This document shows positions 1 to 7,796 of a stretch of 22,231 bases of DNA, in pieces. Each line of letters begins with the position of its first letter. Position 1 is the first letter of the stretch. The notes beneath the pieces were generated by a model, which saw only the letters and a list, made by a program, of their open reading frames with translations, made no database searches and had not been told where the DNA came from. Position numbers and translations under genes: made by a program. Location of the stretch: positions 1 through 22,231 of IMG/VR virus record IMGVR_UViG_3300042351_000658; one strand, given 5' to 3'. The DNA is from a virus.

Positions 1-104
1 CTACTAGCACAACACAATCTTCTCTCACTTTGTGGAGAAAGGTAAGTGTGAGTCCAGGGAGCCATACAAAATGTTTTATTTCCGTTTAATGGTTTTATTT
101 TCAT
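1..104 (-). CDS. Radical SAM protein, N-terminal fragment (third in tandem)
   Basis: This is the first 34 codons of a gene cut by the left edge of the window. The translation begins MKIKPLNGNKTFCMAPW and continues to a CC pair near residue 31. The pattern FCxxPW followed by CC is typical of the N-terminal cysteine segment of radical SAM proteins with an N-terminal twitch-type auxiliary Fe-S region. The two complete radical SAM genes just upstream carry the equivalent FCxAKW...CHHP segment. The start ATG (104-102) overlaps the TAA stop of the preceding gene by one base (TAATG), which suggests translational coupling. The CxxxCxxC core lies outside the window, so the assignment rests on the N-terminus and context. 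Confidence 0.7.
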   Translation of the reverse strand, partial: MKIKPLNGNKTFCMAPWTHTYLSPQSERRLCCAS

Positions 105-1672
105 TAATTATTCTTTATATAATCTAATACATCATCTTGAATATCAGTTTCAATATATTCTTGTGAACCTGGATTTGCACCTTGTGGGTTTAATACCCAA
201 CCTTCTTTTTTAGCAGTATCCATAACTTCATCAACATATCTGTTTGATTTTGCATCATCACCATCTTTTAATGAGGTAAGTGGTGCTATAACTGTTTCTG
301 GAATAGAATCCCACCATTCTTTTAATTGTGGAAACGTTTCAACAAAGTTTTTATTTCTTCGTATATCATATTGAGTATAGAATGATTTAAAATCTCTTTC
401 TCTTGTTTGTATAGATGAAGTATGTGCATGACCGGTTTCTATTTCTCTAATGTAAGTTACTAATCTAATCATACTATCTCTTTCCCATTCTATAAATCCG
501 TTTTCCCCATTGTTCCAATTTTTATTAATCCACGCTTCAATTGCGTCTGCTCTTTCTAATCTGATTTCTTTTGGTAATGTTACAATGGATTGAAAAGATG
601 GGAATCTTAAAATATTAAAAGAACAAACAGGTGATTGTGTTTTGTATTTAATTTTTAATTTTAGCATTTCATCCATAAATTCGGGTAAAGTAAATAAACA
701 TAATGAGTTAATCGTCATCATACAGTTTACAGATTGAACATTACCTTCGGATAACATTCGTTCTATATTTTTTAACCAACCTTCCCAATTTAAACCATCT
801 CTAATATACTCAGCATCTTTTCCAGTTGCCTCACAAGATGTATATAAATGAAATGATTTAATATTATGACTTGCTTTTAATAGTTGTTCAAACAATTCTT
901 GTTTTTGACCTAGGTTTGAATTAACTGCAAACTCAACTTCGCAATCTTTATTAGATTCCCACCATTTCATTAGTTTCCAAAAATCTTGTGACATCGTTGG
1001 TTCTCCACCTGTAACTCTTAATTCTCTTAGTGAATATTGTAGTTCTCCTTCCCACCATTTCCAAAATGCTTCTACATACGGATTACCCACATTCTTTTTA
1101 CCATATGGCATTGAGTGTGCACCATCGTGTTGAAATGCACCTGCACCATCTGAAACTAAATTTTGATAAGGTCCGTTTTTCTTTATATCATTTTGCCAAC
1201 TTGTAGAAAATGATGAATTACAATATGAACACGCAAAATTACAATTTGGGTCAAACGCAATTTCTAATGTTTTTAAATCAACATCTTTTTCCCAATTAAA
1301 TGCAGATTTACATTCCGCTAATTCTTCATCTGTATAAATTACAGATTTGTGAACTCTATCTGAAACATTATCTTTACCCAAATCCTCTATCTTCCAACAA
1401 TACTCACATTCTTTAGGTCTAACTCCCTCAAGCATTTGCTTTCGGATTAACTTTTTATATTGAGTGTTGTGAATTGCTTTGTGATTCATAGCAACTTCGT
1501 GTAATGGAATTTTATGTGCGGGTGGGTGATGGCAACTAGCAGTTGTCCCATTTCCCAACCATATTGTAGCATTGTACCACTTTGCTCCACAAAATGCTGG
1601 AGAAATTGGATTTATAACTCTATCTCTGTATTCTTGATAAGTCTCTTCTGGTTTTTTAGCAATTATGCCCAT
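104..1672 (-). CDS. Radical SAM protein with N-terminal auxiliary cysteine cluster
   Basis: A 522-residue radical SAM enzyme that should bind a [4Fe-4S] cluster and S-adenosylmethionine. The core motif CNFACSYC supplies C144, C148 and C151, and the SAM-binding GGEP motif is at 222-225 (RVTGGEPTMSQDFW). Ahead of the core are four further cysteines, C28 (FCGAKW), C47 (SCHHP) and C89/C92 (CEYC), which could bind an auxiliary cluster, as in radical SAM proteins whose twitch domain is N-terminal. It is clearly paralogous to the 470-aa gene upstream: both share HKIPL, MLEGxRPxECEYCWKxED, NPYVEAFW and TGGEP. The C-terminal tail from about 455 is longer than in the paralog. It starts one base after the upstream stop and overlaps the next radical SAM start. 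The substrate is unknown; context suggests a peptide or glycan linked to the fibre/glycosylation operon. Confidence 0.88.
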   Translation of the reverse strand: MGIIAKKPEETYQEYRDRVINPISPAFCGAKWYNATIWLGNGTTASCHHPPAHKIPLHEVAMNHKAIHNTQYKKLIRKQMLEGVRPKECEYCWKIEDLGKDNVSDRVHKSVIYTDEELAECKSAFNWEKDVDLKTLEIAFDPNCNFACSYCNSSFSTSWQNDIKKNGPYQNLVSDGAGAFQHDGAHSMPYGKKNVGNPYVEAFWKWWEGELQYSLRELRVTGGEPTMSQDFWKLMKWWESNKDCEVEFAVNSNLGQKQELFEQLLKASHNIKSFHLYTSCEATGKDAEYIRDGLNWEGWLKNIERMLSEGNVQSVNCMMTINSLCLFTLPEFMDEMLKLKIKYKTQSPVCSFNILRFPSFQSIVTLPKEIRLERADAIEAWINKNWNNGENGFIEWERDSMIRLVTYIREIETGHAHTSSIQTRERDFKSFYTQYDIRRNKNFVETFPQLKEWWDSIPETVIAPLTSLKDGDDAKSNRYVDEVMDTAKKEGWVLNPQGANPGSQEYIETDIQDDVLDYIKNN

Positions 1673-1673
1673 A

Positions 1674-3086
1674 TTATAAATTTATATTTTTACAACTATC
1701 GTAAAATTCTTTGTATTCTGGAAAAGTTTCTAAAAAATTAATACCTCTCCGTTTATCATGTTCATCAACAAATTTATAAAAATTAAAACGATTTCTTTTT
1801 AAAGTGTTTTCATCTTGTTCTGAAAGCATCCAATCGTATATTCTTTTTATTTTTGTAATTTCTATTTCTGAAAACCCATAAGTTACACCAAATTCGTTAT
1901 GAGTGGTGTGATATATTTCTTCTAAACTTTTTGCAAGTTCAGCTGATTTATTTATATTTTCTGAAAATTCTTTAGGTAATATTTGTACAGTTTGGTGAGA
2001 TGGGTATCTTAAAAATGATGTATCTAATGATACTGCGGTATTCCAAGCTCTATCCATAGATGAATATTTTTTCTTATATTCATATACTCCTTTTATCAAT
2101 TCATCAAAACTTAAAATTGAAAATACATTATAAGTACACATTATTCCAATAGTAACTGTAGGGCATTTTGATAAGATTTTATCTATGTTTTTCCAAAATT
2201 TATCAAAATCCAAACCGTGTCTACCATATTCTGCATGTTTACCCCAACCATCGACTGATGTAAATATTACAAAATCACTAACTCTGTTTTCTTTTTCTAA
2301 TTTATTTATTTTTTCAATAAATCTATCGATTAAATTATCAGGTACTCCTAAATTAGAATTAATAGCTAAATGTAAATTTTTATTTGGAGTAGGATGTTCA
2401 ATTATGTAATCCAAAACTTTCCAAGTATCTTTTGCTAATAATGGTTCTCCCCCTGTAATTCTAAATGTGTGTAAATCTCTATATAAATCAGGCCACCATT
2501 CCCAAAATGCTTCTACATATGGATTTACATCGGAATGTTTATATGGTAACTTACCTTCGGCTTTTATTTGCTCCAATCCATTGAATGAATCGGTAGTAGG
2601 GTATCCACCATATTTTTCAATTTCTTCAATCCATTTAGAAGAAAACATAGGTCCACAATACGAACACTTAAAATTACAAGCATTACTAAATGCAACTTCA
2701 ACGTATTTTGGGTTGTAATTTTCTCTCCAATCTAAATTAGATATATCTTCTAAAAAGGGTTGTGACCATGGTTCTTCTGATTTAAATACTCTATCCGAAA
2801 ATGATTTGGAATTATCTTCTACTTTCCAACAATATTCACATTCTGCTGGTCTTTTACCTTCCAACATTTCTTTTCTTTTATACTTTTTATGTTTAGTATT
2901 ATGTAAAGCTGATGGATTGTTTTTAATTTCAGATAATGGTATTTTATGTGGAGTTGGGTGGTGGCAAGAGTGTGTTAATCCATTATGTAAATGCATAGTC
3001 ACCTGTGTCCATTTTGCTAAACAAAACCCTTTTCCAACTTGGTCTAATTTATATTTTATATCTTGAAATTTATTTGTTTCTTGCAT
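1674..3086 (-). CDS. Radical SAM protein with N-terminal auxiliary cysteine cluster (paralog)
   Basis: A 470-residue paralog of the adjacent radical SAM gene. The CxxxCxxC motif is CNFKCSYC (C137, C141, C144) and the SAM-contact motif is GGEP at 212-215 (RITGGEPLLAKDTW). The N-terminal cysteine set is C22 (FCLAKW), C41 (SCHHP) and C83/C86 (CEYC), with the same order and near-identical spacing as the neighbour. This points to a tandem duplication of an enzyme that uses an auxiliary Fe-S cluster. The start lies one base after the stop of the GT7-like gene upstream, so expression is probably coupled to the glycosyltransferases. No RiPP-like precursor was recognised next to it, so a peptide substrate is unproven. 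Confidence 0.88.
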   Translation of the reverse strand: MQETNKFQDIKYKLDQVGKGFCLAKWTQVTMHLHNGLTHSCHHPTPHKIPLSEIKNNPSALHNTKHKKYKRKEMLEGKRPAECEYCWKVEDNSKSFSDRVFKSEEPWSQPFLEDISNLDWRENYNPKYVEVAFSNACNFKCSYCGPMFSSKWIEEIEKYGGYPTTDSFNGLEQIKAEGKLPYKHSDVNPYVEAFWEWWPDLYRDLHTFRITGGEPLLAKDTWKVLDYIIEHPTPNKNLHLAINSNLGVPDNLIDRFIEKINKLEKENRVSDFVIFTSVDGWGKHAEYGRHGLDFDKFWKNIDKILSKCPTVTIGIMCTYNVFSILSFDELIKGVYEYKKKYSSMDRAWNTAVSLDTSFLRYPSHQTVQILPKEFSENINKSAELAKSLEEIYHTTHNEFGVTYGFSEIEITKIKRIYDWMLSEQDENTLKRNRFNFYKFVDEHDKRRGINFLETFPEYKEFYDSCKNINL

Positions 3087-3087
3087 T

Positions 3088-4554
3088 TTATAATTGTACG
3101 TTTATCATATATGAATTATCAGTAATACTTTGAACATGCAATAATTCATATTTTATAGTATTAATACCATCCGATTTATAATCAATTTTATCTTGTTGCA
3201 TTTCTAATATGTATCTTTTTTCATTTTTTGCAGTAGTATCACCTTTTGCCCATCTATCAATTCCACCAATATTAATCAACCCTTCCGTTTTATGTGGTAA
3301 ACACTCAAACCTACCATCAACTCTATATGGTAATATAACTTCAGGTATTTTAACATGCTCTTCAACAAAATTTACATTGTAAAATGTTCCATCATTTTGA
3401 TTAGTTAAATCTGTTATTTTTTTATTTTCATAATCTATATTTTGAAAATCATAATGCAAAACTAAACCATCTTCAGGTTGTTCTTTATATAAATTTGAAA
3501 AACCTATAATTTCCTCTTCACTTAAAGCTCTATTCCAAAATTTAATATCAGATATTTTTCCTTTAAAAAAGGCATTTGGTTCATTTTCTGATACAGATGT
3601 GGTTTTTCCTATATAGTATGGTTCTGAACCATATCGTTTTAATGGTGCATTTAATTTTATTGGGGAATGTGTACCAGAACCATTTCTTGCAGAACTTTCT
3701 CTACCATTTAAATAAAAATGCATTAAATTATTATCAACATCTACAACCATAGTTACCCAAGTCCATTCGTTTTCGTATCGTTTAAACCATTGGTATATTT
3801 GTTCTTTATTTGTATTCCATAACATAGCGGTGTACGCTCTACTATTATTAAATGATAATCCCCAATCATAACCAGGTTTTCTAAATATTGGATATTCTAC
3901 AAATTTACGATTTGAATCTCCTATTAACCAAATTGCTACTTTTTCTATTTGTTGTGCAGAATTTACTAAAATAGAAACAGTATGAGATTCATTTAAAATA
4001 TTTCCATACCTATTTGGGACTTTTATAAAAGAATCAATCCCATTAAATTCTCCTACTTTTTTAAATTTTTCATATTGCAATTCTTTTTTATCAACCATCC
4101 CTTCTTTTACACATCTCCAAAAAAGGTCATCATCTTCCATGCCCCAATCCCAATATTCGTTTGAATATCCATTTGTTTTTCCAACTTGTTCACGCGTAAA
4201 CAAAACTGCTCCTCCAAAATATTGTTCATACTTTAACATATAATCTGATTGAGATATATTAACTGCAATATGTTTTGGATGTTCTTCTGGATATGAATAA
4301 TCGCAAGTATCATCTTCTGGTATCATATCAATATCATGCCAAACTATATAATCACACCCATCATCAAATGCATGTTTAGCTGCAATGTTTTTCATTGCAC
4401 CTCTATTAAATAGTTTATCATCACATTGATGTGCAAAATAAATTGAATAATCTATATCTCTATCTTCTAAGAATTTAGAAACTCTTGGTATAAATTCTTT
4501 TAAATGCTCTTCTCTATTTCTGTATGGGACACATACTCCTAATTTATGCTTCAT
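3088..4554 (-). CDS. GT7 (beta-1,4-galactosyltransferase-like) enzyme with nested LamG-like domain
   Basis: A 488-residue protein. The N-terminal half resembles the GT-A fold of family 7 beta-1,4-galactosyltransferases: VPYRNRE at 9-15, FNRG at 49-52, the metal-binding DxD in HDIDMIP at 73-79, FGGAVLF at 113-119, and the acceptor/catalytic block ending WGMEDDD at 137-143. Residues of about 166-395 instead look like a LamG/concanavalin-like jelly roll (FNGIDSFIKVP, HFYLNGRE, FFKGKISDIKFWNRALSEEE). After that, the C-terminal lobe of GT7 resumes: RFECLPH at 415-421, RY at 447-448 and DGINTIKYELLHVQ at 462-475, similar to the DGLNSLTY segment of animal enzymes. No signal peptide or membrane anchor is seen, so it should act in the host cytoplasm. 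It overlaps the paralogous gene upstream by 4 bases. Donor and acceptor sugars cannot be read from the sequence. Confidence 0.85.
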   Translation of the reverse strand: MKHKLGVCVPYRNREEHLKEFIPRVSKFLEDRDIDYSIYFAHQCDDKLFNRGAMKNIAAKHAFDDGCDYIVWHDIDMIPEDDTCDYSYPEEHPKHIAVNISQSDYMLKYEQYFGGAVLFTREQVGKTNGYSNEYWDWGMEDDDLFWRCVKEGMVDKKELQYEKFKKVGEFNGIDSFIKVPNRYGNILNESHTVSILVNSAQQIEKVAIWLIGDSNRKFVEYPIFRKPGYDWGLSFNNSRAYTAMLWNTNKEQIYQWFKRYENEWTWVTMVVDVDNNLMHFYLNGRESSARNGSGTHSPIKLNAPLKRYGSEPYYIGKTTSVSENEPNAFFKGKISDIKFWNRALSEEEIIGFSNLYKEQPEDGLVLHYDFQNIDYENKKITDLTNQNDGTFYNVNFVEEHVKIPEVILPYRVDGRFECLPHKTEGLINIGGIDRWAKGDTTAKNEKRYILEMQQDKIDYKSDGINTIKYELLHVQSITDNSYMINVQL

Positions 4555-5972
4555 ATTGATACCAATATATGTAATTGATTTGAAATTTTTGTTTTTTCTA
4601 TTTCAGTAAATTCTAATGAATTTAACCCATCTTCTTTTGGATTTTTATAACCTTTAGACACTTCATTGATATATTTCATTTGATTATATCTAGTTGTTAT
4701 GTTTTTCCAAGAACCATTAACAAATCCATTTTCCTCATGTGGTATTAATTTAAATGTATTTTCTCTTCTATGAGGAATATAAATTGTTTTATTTTTTTCA
4801 GTAGATACCCCTAACATTCCACAATTATTAACAACTCCATCATTATTATTGCCTGATAAATCTATGAGTCTGTATTCTTTCATAAATTTAGCATCATAAT
4901 AAGTTTTTAATAAATGTGGTGATTGATATTCTCCATAACTTTGAGTAAGTCCAAAGAAATCATTTGTAGATATTTCTACAATTTCTTCTTCTTTTAAAAT
5001 TCCATCAAATATTGCAAATGATTGAATTAATCCTTTAAAAAATTTAGGATTATTTTCTCTATTAGGGTCACCTACTCCTAAATAAAAATATGGTTCTTTT
5101 TTATATAAATGTAATCTATTTTCTATTGTTTTAGAACCAACAACAATACCATCTTGATACATTGTTATTATTTCGTTTTTTGGGTCAATAGTTACACATA
5201 TATTTGTTTTATAATTTGGTTTTATTTCTGAATTTATATAAATAATATTTTCACTAGCATCATATATTTCAAAATTATATCTTCCATATGAATTATAATT
5301 TATACTCATATCAAACCCAGGAATTGTAAATGCAGAAAATGTATCATCATATGATTCCGGATTACAAGTTAATTCTTCAGGAAAAAACGATAAAAATAAT
5401 GTAATTTGATTTTTAGTATCTATTGGGTTTTTACCAACTACATATGAATCGTTTCCATTGAATTGTAAAGATGCCATATTAACACCTGGCATTTTTATTT
5501 CTTTAGTGTTTAATTCTATATTAAATATTTTACATCTATGTAATAAATCATTATCCTCATATCCCCATCCCCAATATTCATTTGAATAACCATTTATTGC
5601 TTCAAATAAAATAGTTGGAAACAATGTTACACCACCAAAATATTCATCAAATATAATTCTAGTAAAATTTGAATTATAATTTATAAATTTAGATGAAAGG
5701 TGTATAGGATGTGGTGAATATGAATAATCGGCATCAACTGGAATCATGTCTATATCGTGAAATACAACATAATCACATTTTAATCTTTGAGCATATTTAA
5801 AACCAATATTTAATAACTTCCCTCTATTAAATGTTTTAGCACCATCTTGTTCTACAATTATTAATTCAAAATCAATATTTTTATTATTTAAATAATTTAT
5901 TATTGATTTTTTAAAAGCAATTAAATGGTCTGCTCTATCTCTATACGGTACAATTATTGCTAATTTATGCAT
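4551..5972 (-). CDS. GT7 (beta-1,4-galactosyltransferase-like) enzyme with nested LamG-like domain (paralog)
   Basis: A 473-residue paralog of the following gene with the same split architecture. The N-terminal GT7 lobe has VPYRDR at 8-13, FNRG at 48-51, HDIDMIP (DxD at 73-75), FGGVTLF at 112-118 and NGYSNEYWGWGYEDND at 127-142. A LamG-like domain follows at about 168-385 (LQFNGNDSYVVGKNP, MYQDGIVVGS, FFKGLIQSFAIFDG, then LIDLSGNNNDGVV). The GT7 C-terminal segment returns with FKLIPHEENG at 407-416 and EDGLNSLEF at 447-455. The motifs needed for catalysis appear intact. The stop overlaps the start of the next gene (ATGA), and the 59-aa gene ends 2 bases upstream. The pair has diverged strongly, especially in the LamG part, which suggests different ligands or acceptors. 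Confidence 0.85.
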   Translation of the reverse strand: MHKLAIIVPYRDRADHLIAFKKSIINYLNNKNIDFELIIVEQDGAKTFNRGKLLNIGFKYAQRLKCDYVVFHDIDMIPVDADYSYSPHPIHLSSKFINYNSNFTRIIFDEYFGGVTLFPTILFEAINGYSNEYWGWGYEDNDLLHRCKIFNIELNTKEIKMPGVNMASLQFNGNDSYVVGKNPIDTKNQITLFLSFFPEELTCNPESYDDTFSAFTIPGFDMSINYNSYGRYNFEIYDASENIIYINSEIKPNYKTNICVTIDPKNEIITMYQDGIVVGSKTIENRLHLYKKEPYFYLGVGDPNRENNPKFFKGLIQSFAIFDGILKEEEIVEISTNDFFGLTQSYGEYQSPHLLKTYYDAKFMKEYRLIDLSGNNNDGVVNNCGMLGVSTEKNKTIYIPHRRENTFKLIPHEENGFVNGSWKNITTRYNQMKYINEVSKGYKNPKEDGLNSLEFTEIEKTKISNQLHILVSI

Positions 5973-5974
5973 AT

Positions 5975-6154
5975 TTAATCATTATTAGCTTGTGGGGTTG
6001 TTTTATGCCATTCTGCTAAGTAATACTGAGCTCTATCACTCCATTCTTTTTTTTCTATTTCTTCAAACCATACAGTTAAAGCATCCATTGAATTTGCAAT
6101 CTTTTCAAGTGCTTTTACTTTTCTAGTTTCTAATAATAATTCTTCATCTGTCAT
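5975..6154 (-). CDS. Small conserved-looking protein, 59 aa, function unknown
   Basis: A short gene coding for MTDEELLLETRKVKALEKIA and then 39 more residues, including ALTVWFEEIEKKEW and RAQYYLAEWHKT. The start ATG overlaps the TGA of the upstream glycosyltransferase by 4 bases (ATGA), and the stop is 2 bases before the next start, so it fills the gap exactly as a coupled operon member. The N-terminal two thirds should be helical and amphipathic; the C-terminus has several aromatic residues (W, YY, W). No cysteines, signal peptide or membrane segment is present. It could be a small accessory subunit of the neighbouring enzymes. A peptide substrate for the radical SAM enzymes is possible but nothing in the sequence shows a leader/core layout. 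Confidence 0.8.
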   Translation of the reverse strand: MTDEELLLETRKVKALEKIANSMDALTVWFEEIEKKEWSDRAQYYLAEWHKTTPQANND

Positions 6155-6999
6155 ATTGATATTATTTTGTTAATTAATTGTTCCCATTTTGAATAACCTA
6201 AATAATGATAAGTTGGTGATAATTCAAACCCAAATCTTTCATCATCTAATGGTAATTTAAATCTATATTTTGCTAATTCTCTGTACATTTTTCTATATTC
6301 TTCGGAATAAGAGTAATCTTTATTTACATTTGCAACTGCTCTAATTCTTTCTCTACAAGTATTATCCCATTTGAAATGATGAACCTGTACATTATACATT
6401 TCAATTGGTGCAATTAAAGGATGCTTCCAACCTTGCCATTTCCAAGTTGTATGCCCATCTATTTTAGCATAATGTTGCCCGTTTGTAATCTCAACATATC
6501 CTTTTGCAATACAAATTTTATTAGGGTTTGCTCCACTCAATGGGTGTCTAAAAAATCCAGCATACGGAAACTTTTCGAATATATCATCCGTATCTAATAG
6601 TTCAACCATTTCACCATCTACACCAATTCTATCTACAAATCCACCTCTAACCATATCCCAACCGTTCATATCGCATGCGGCTATAATAGATTTAAGTGAA
6701 TATGAATACGAGTGGAATTCATCATCATCTGATATTACCCACCAATCATTAGGATGTGTAGATTTAATTTCGTTATATAATTGAGTTACTTTTTCCCAAT
6801 TATATTTTTCTTCAATTACAGTTTTTACAATTTTAGCATTTCGAAATTCAGATACAATATTTTGAACCTCTAATAAATTAGATTGTTCTTCCCAATCATA
6901 AACAACAATATGCATTTCATCCACCATATCTGTATAGTGGTTTAACATATGTTTTAATGTTGTTGTTCTAGAGCCTGTTACGGTAACTAATCTAATCAT
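6151..6999 (-). CDS. GT-A type glycosyltransferase (family 2-like)
   Basis: A 282-residue protein that resembles compact GT2-like glycosyltransferases. It starts with a beta strand and loop (MIRLVTVTGSRTTTLKHML), and carries WWVISDDDEF at 86-95, which fits the metal/nucleotide-sugar DxD region after a strand. A later VHHFKW at 206-211 matches the conserved histidine/aromatic motif near the end of such domains. It is soluble, with no membrane segments. The start overlaps the stop of the methyltransferase by 4 bases and its stop overlaps the start of the 59-aa gene. It likely transfers a sugar in the same pathway as the other glycosyltransferases in the operon; the donor is not predictable. Confidence 0.8.
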   Translation of the reverse strand: MIRLVTVTGSRTTTLKHMLNHYTDMVDEMHIVVYDWEEQSNLLEVQNIVSEFRNAKIVKTVIEEKYNWEKVTQLYNEIKSTHPNDWWVISDDDEFHSYSYSLKSIIAACDMNGWDMVRGGFVDRIGVDGEMVELLDTDDIFEKFPYAGFFRHPLSGANPNKICIAKGYVEITNGQHYAKIDGHTTWKWQGWKHPLIAPIEMYNVQVHHFKWDNTCRERIRAVANVNKDYSYSEEYRKMYRELAKYRFKLPLDDERFGFELSPTYHYLGYSKWEQLINKIISI

Positions 7000-7763
7000 T
7001 TTCTTCTAACTAATGTAAGACCTGTTGATGATGGTTTATTTTTTACTATTCCAAAATTAAACAAATCAAATGTTTCCCATTTCGGATTATCTTTTAATTC
7101 TTTTACAAATTGAATAGGACCATTCCAATCATCAAAATCACCTCTGTCCTTTACTTCGTTTGTTACTAAATAACTATCCGCAAAATTAGGGTCAGTATCG
7201 TGAATAGAAATAATTCCATTTGGGGATAGCAGTTGGGAATATAATTCAAAATCTTCTTTAACATTTTCATAACTATGTCCTGCATCTATATGTAAGTAAT
7301 CAATTTTAATATCATTTAATACAAAAAAATTATGGAATGCCTCTTCTGTAGTAGTTCCTAAAATACGTGGATGAAAAGTTCTTCTGAAAAAAGATTCTTC
7401 TTTAAACCAATCCACTTTACCACCGATACCATTCATAGCATCCACTACATAAGTAACTCCAATATCTCCCCAATTTAAGTTAGCATCACCTTCAAATATA
7501 TTTTGTCTATATAAATCATATCTAGCCTGAGTCATTAATCTGGGCACAAAACCGCCTCCACTACCTAAACAAACGCAAACTTTTGCTCTCATATACTGAA
7601 TAAGAGAATAAATAATTAAACCATCTCCTAAATGAGTATCGGTTGCTCCATGAGACCATCTGTAAGGAACTGGTGTTTCTTCTTGTTCCTGATGTTCATT
7701 GAATTCTAAATTATTTGTTAAGTAACTTTTTAAGTAGTGTAAATCTTGTAGTACTGGAAGCAT
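6996..7763 (-). CDS. Class I SAM-dependent methyltransferase (TylF/Methyltransf_24-like)
   Basis: A 255-residue methyltransferase. Motif I is VCVCLGSGGGFVPRLM at 62-77 (glycine-rich SAM loop). Later strands are YVVDAMNG at 105-112 and DYLHIDAGHSYENVKEDF at 155-172, followed by LLSPNGIISIHDTD at 178-191. The IDxxHxYxxVxxDxxxxxxLLxxxGxIxxHD pattern is that of macrocin O-methyltransferase-like enzymes, which often methylate sugars. A Bacteroidota-type promoter lies just upstream inside the end of the preceding gene and would give a leader of about 28 nt. Together with the glycosyltransferases it suggests O-methylation of a sugar; the acceptor is an inference. Confidence 0.82.
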   Translation of the reverse strand: MLPVLQDLHYLKSYLTNNLEFNEHQEQEETPVPYRWSHGATDTHLGDGLIIYSLIQYMRAKVCVCLGSGGGFVPRLMTQARYDLYRQNIFEGDANLNWGDIGVTYVVDAMNGIGGKVDWFKEESFFRRTFHPRILGTTTEEAFHNFFVLNDIKIDYLHIDAGHSYENVKEDFELYSQLLSPNGIISIHDTDPNFADSYLVTNEVKDRGDFDDWNGPIQFVKELKDNPKWETFDLFNFGIVKNKPSSTGLTLVRRK

Positions 7764-7796
7764 TGTCAGTTTTTTAGCTTGGTAATTAAAAGTACA

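Noticed and set aside
1514-3066. Plus-strand open frames antisense to the radical SAM genes
   Set aside because: The minus-strand proteins have intact catalytic motifs over the same bases, and the plus-strand products look like random Phe/Ser/Leu-rich sequence.
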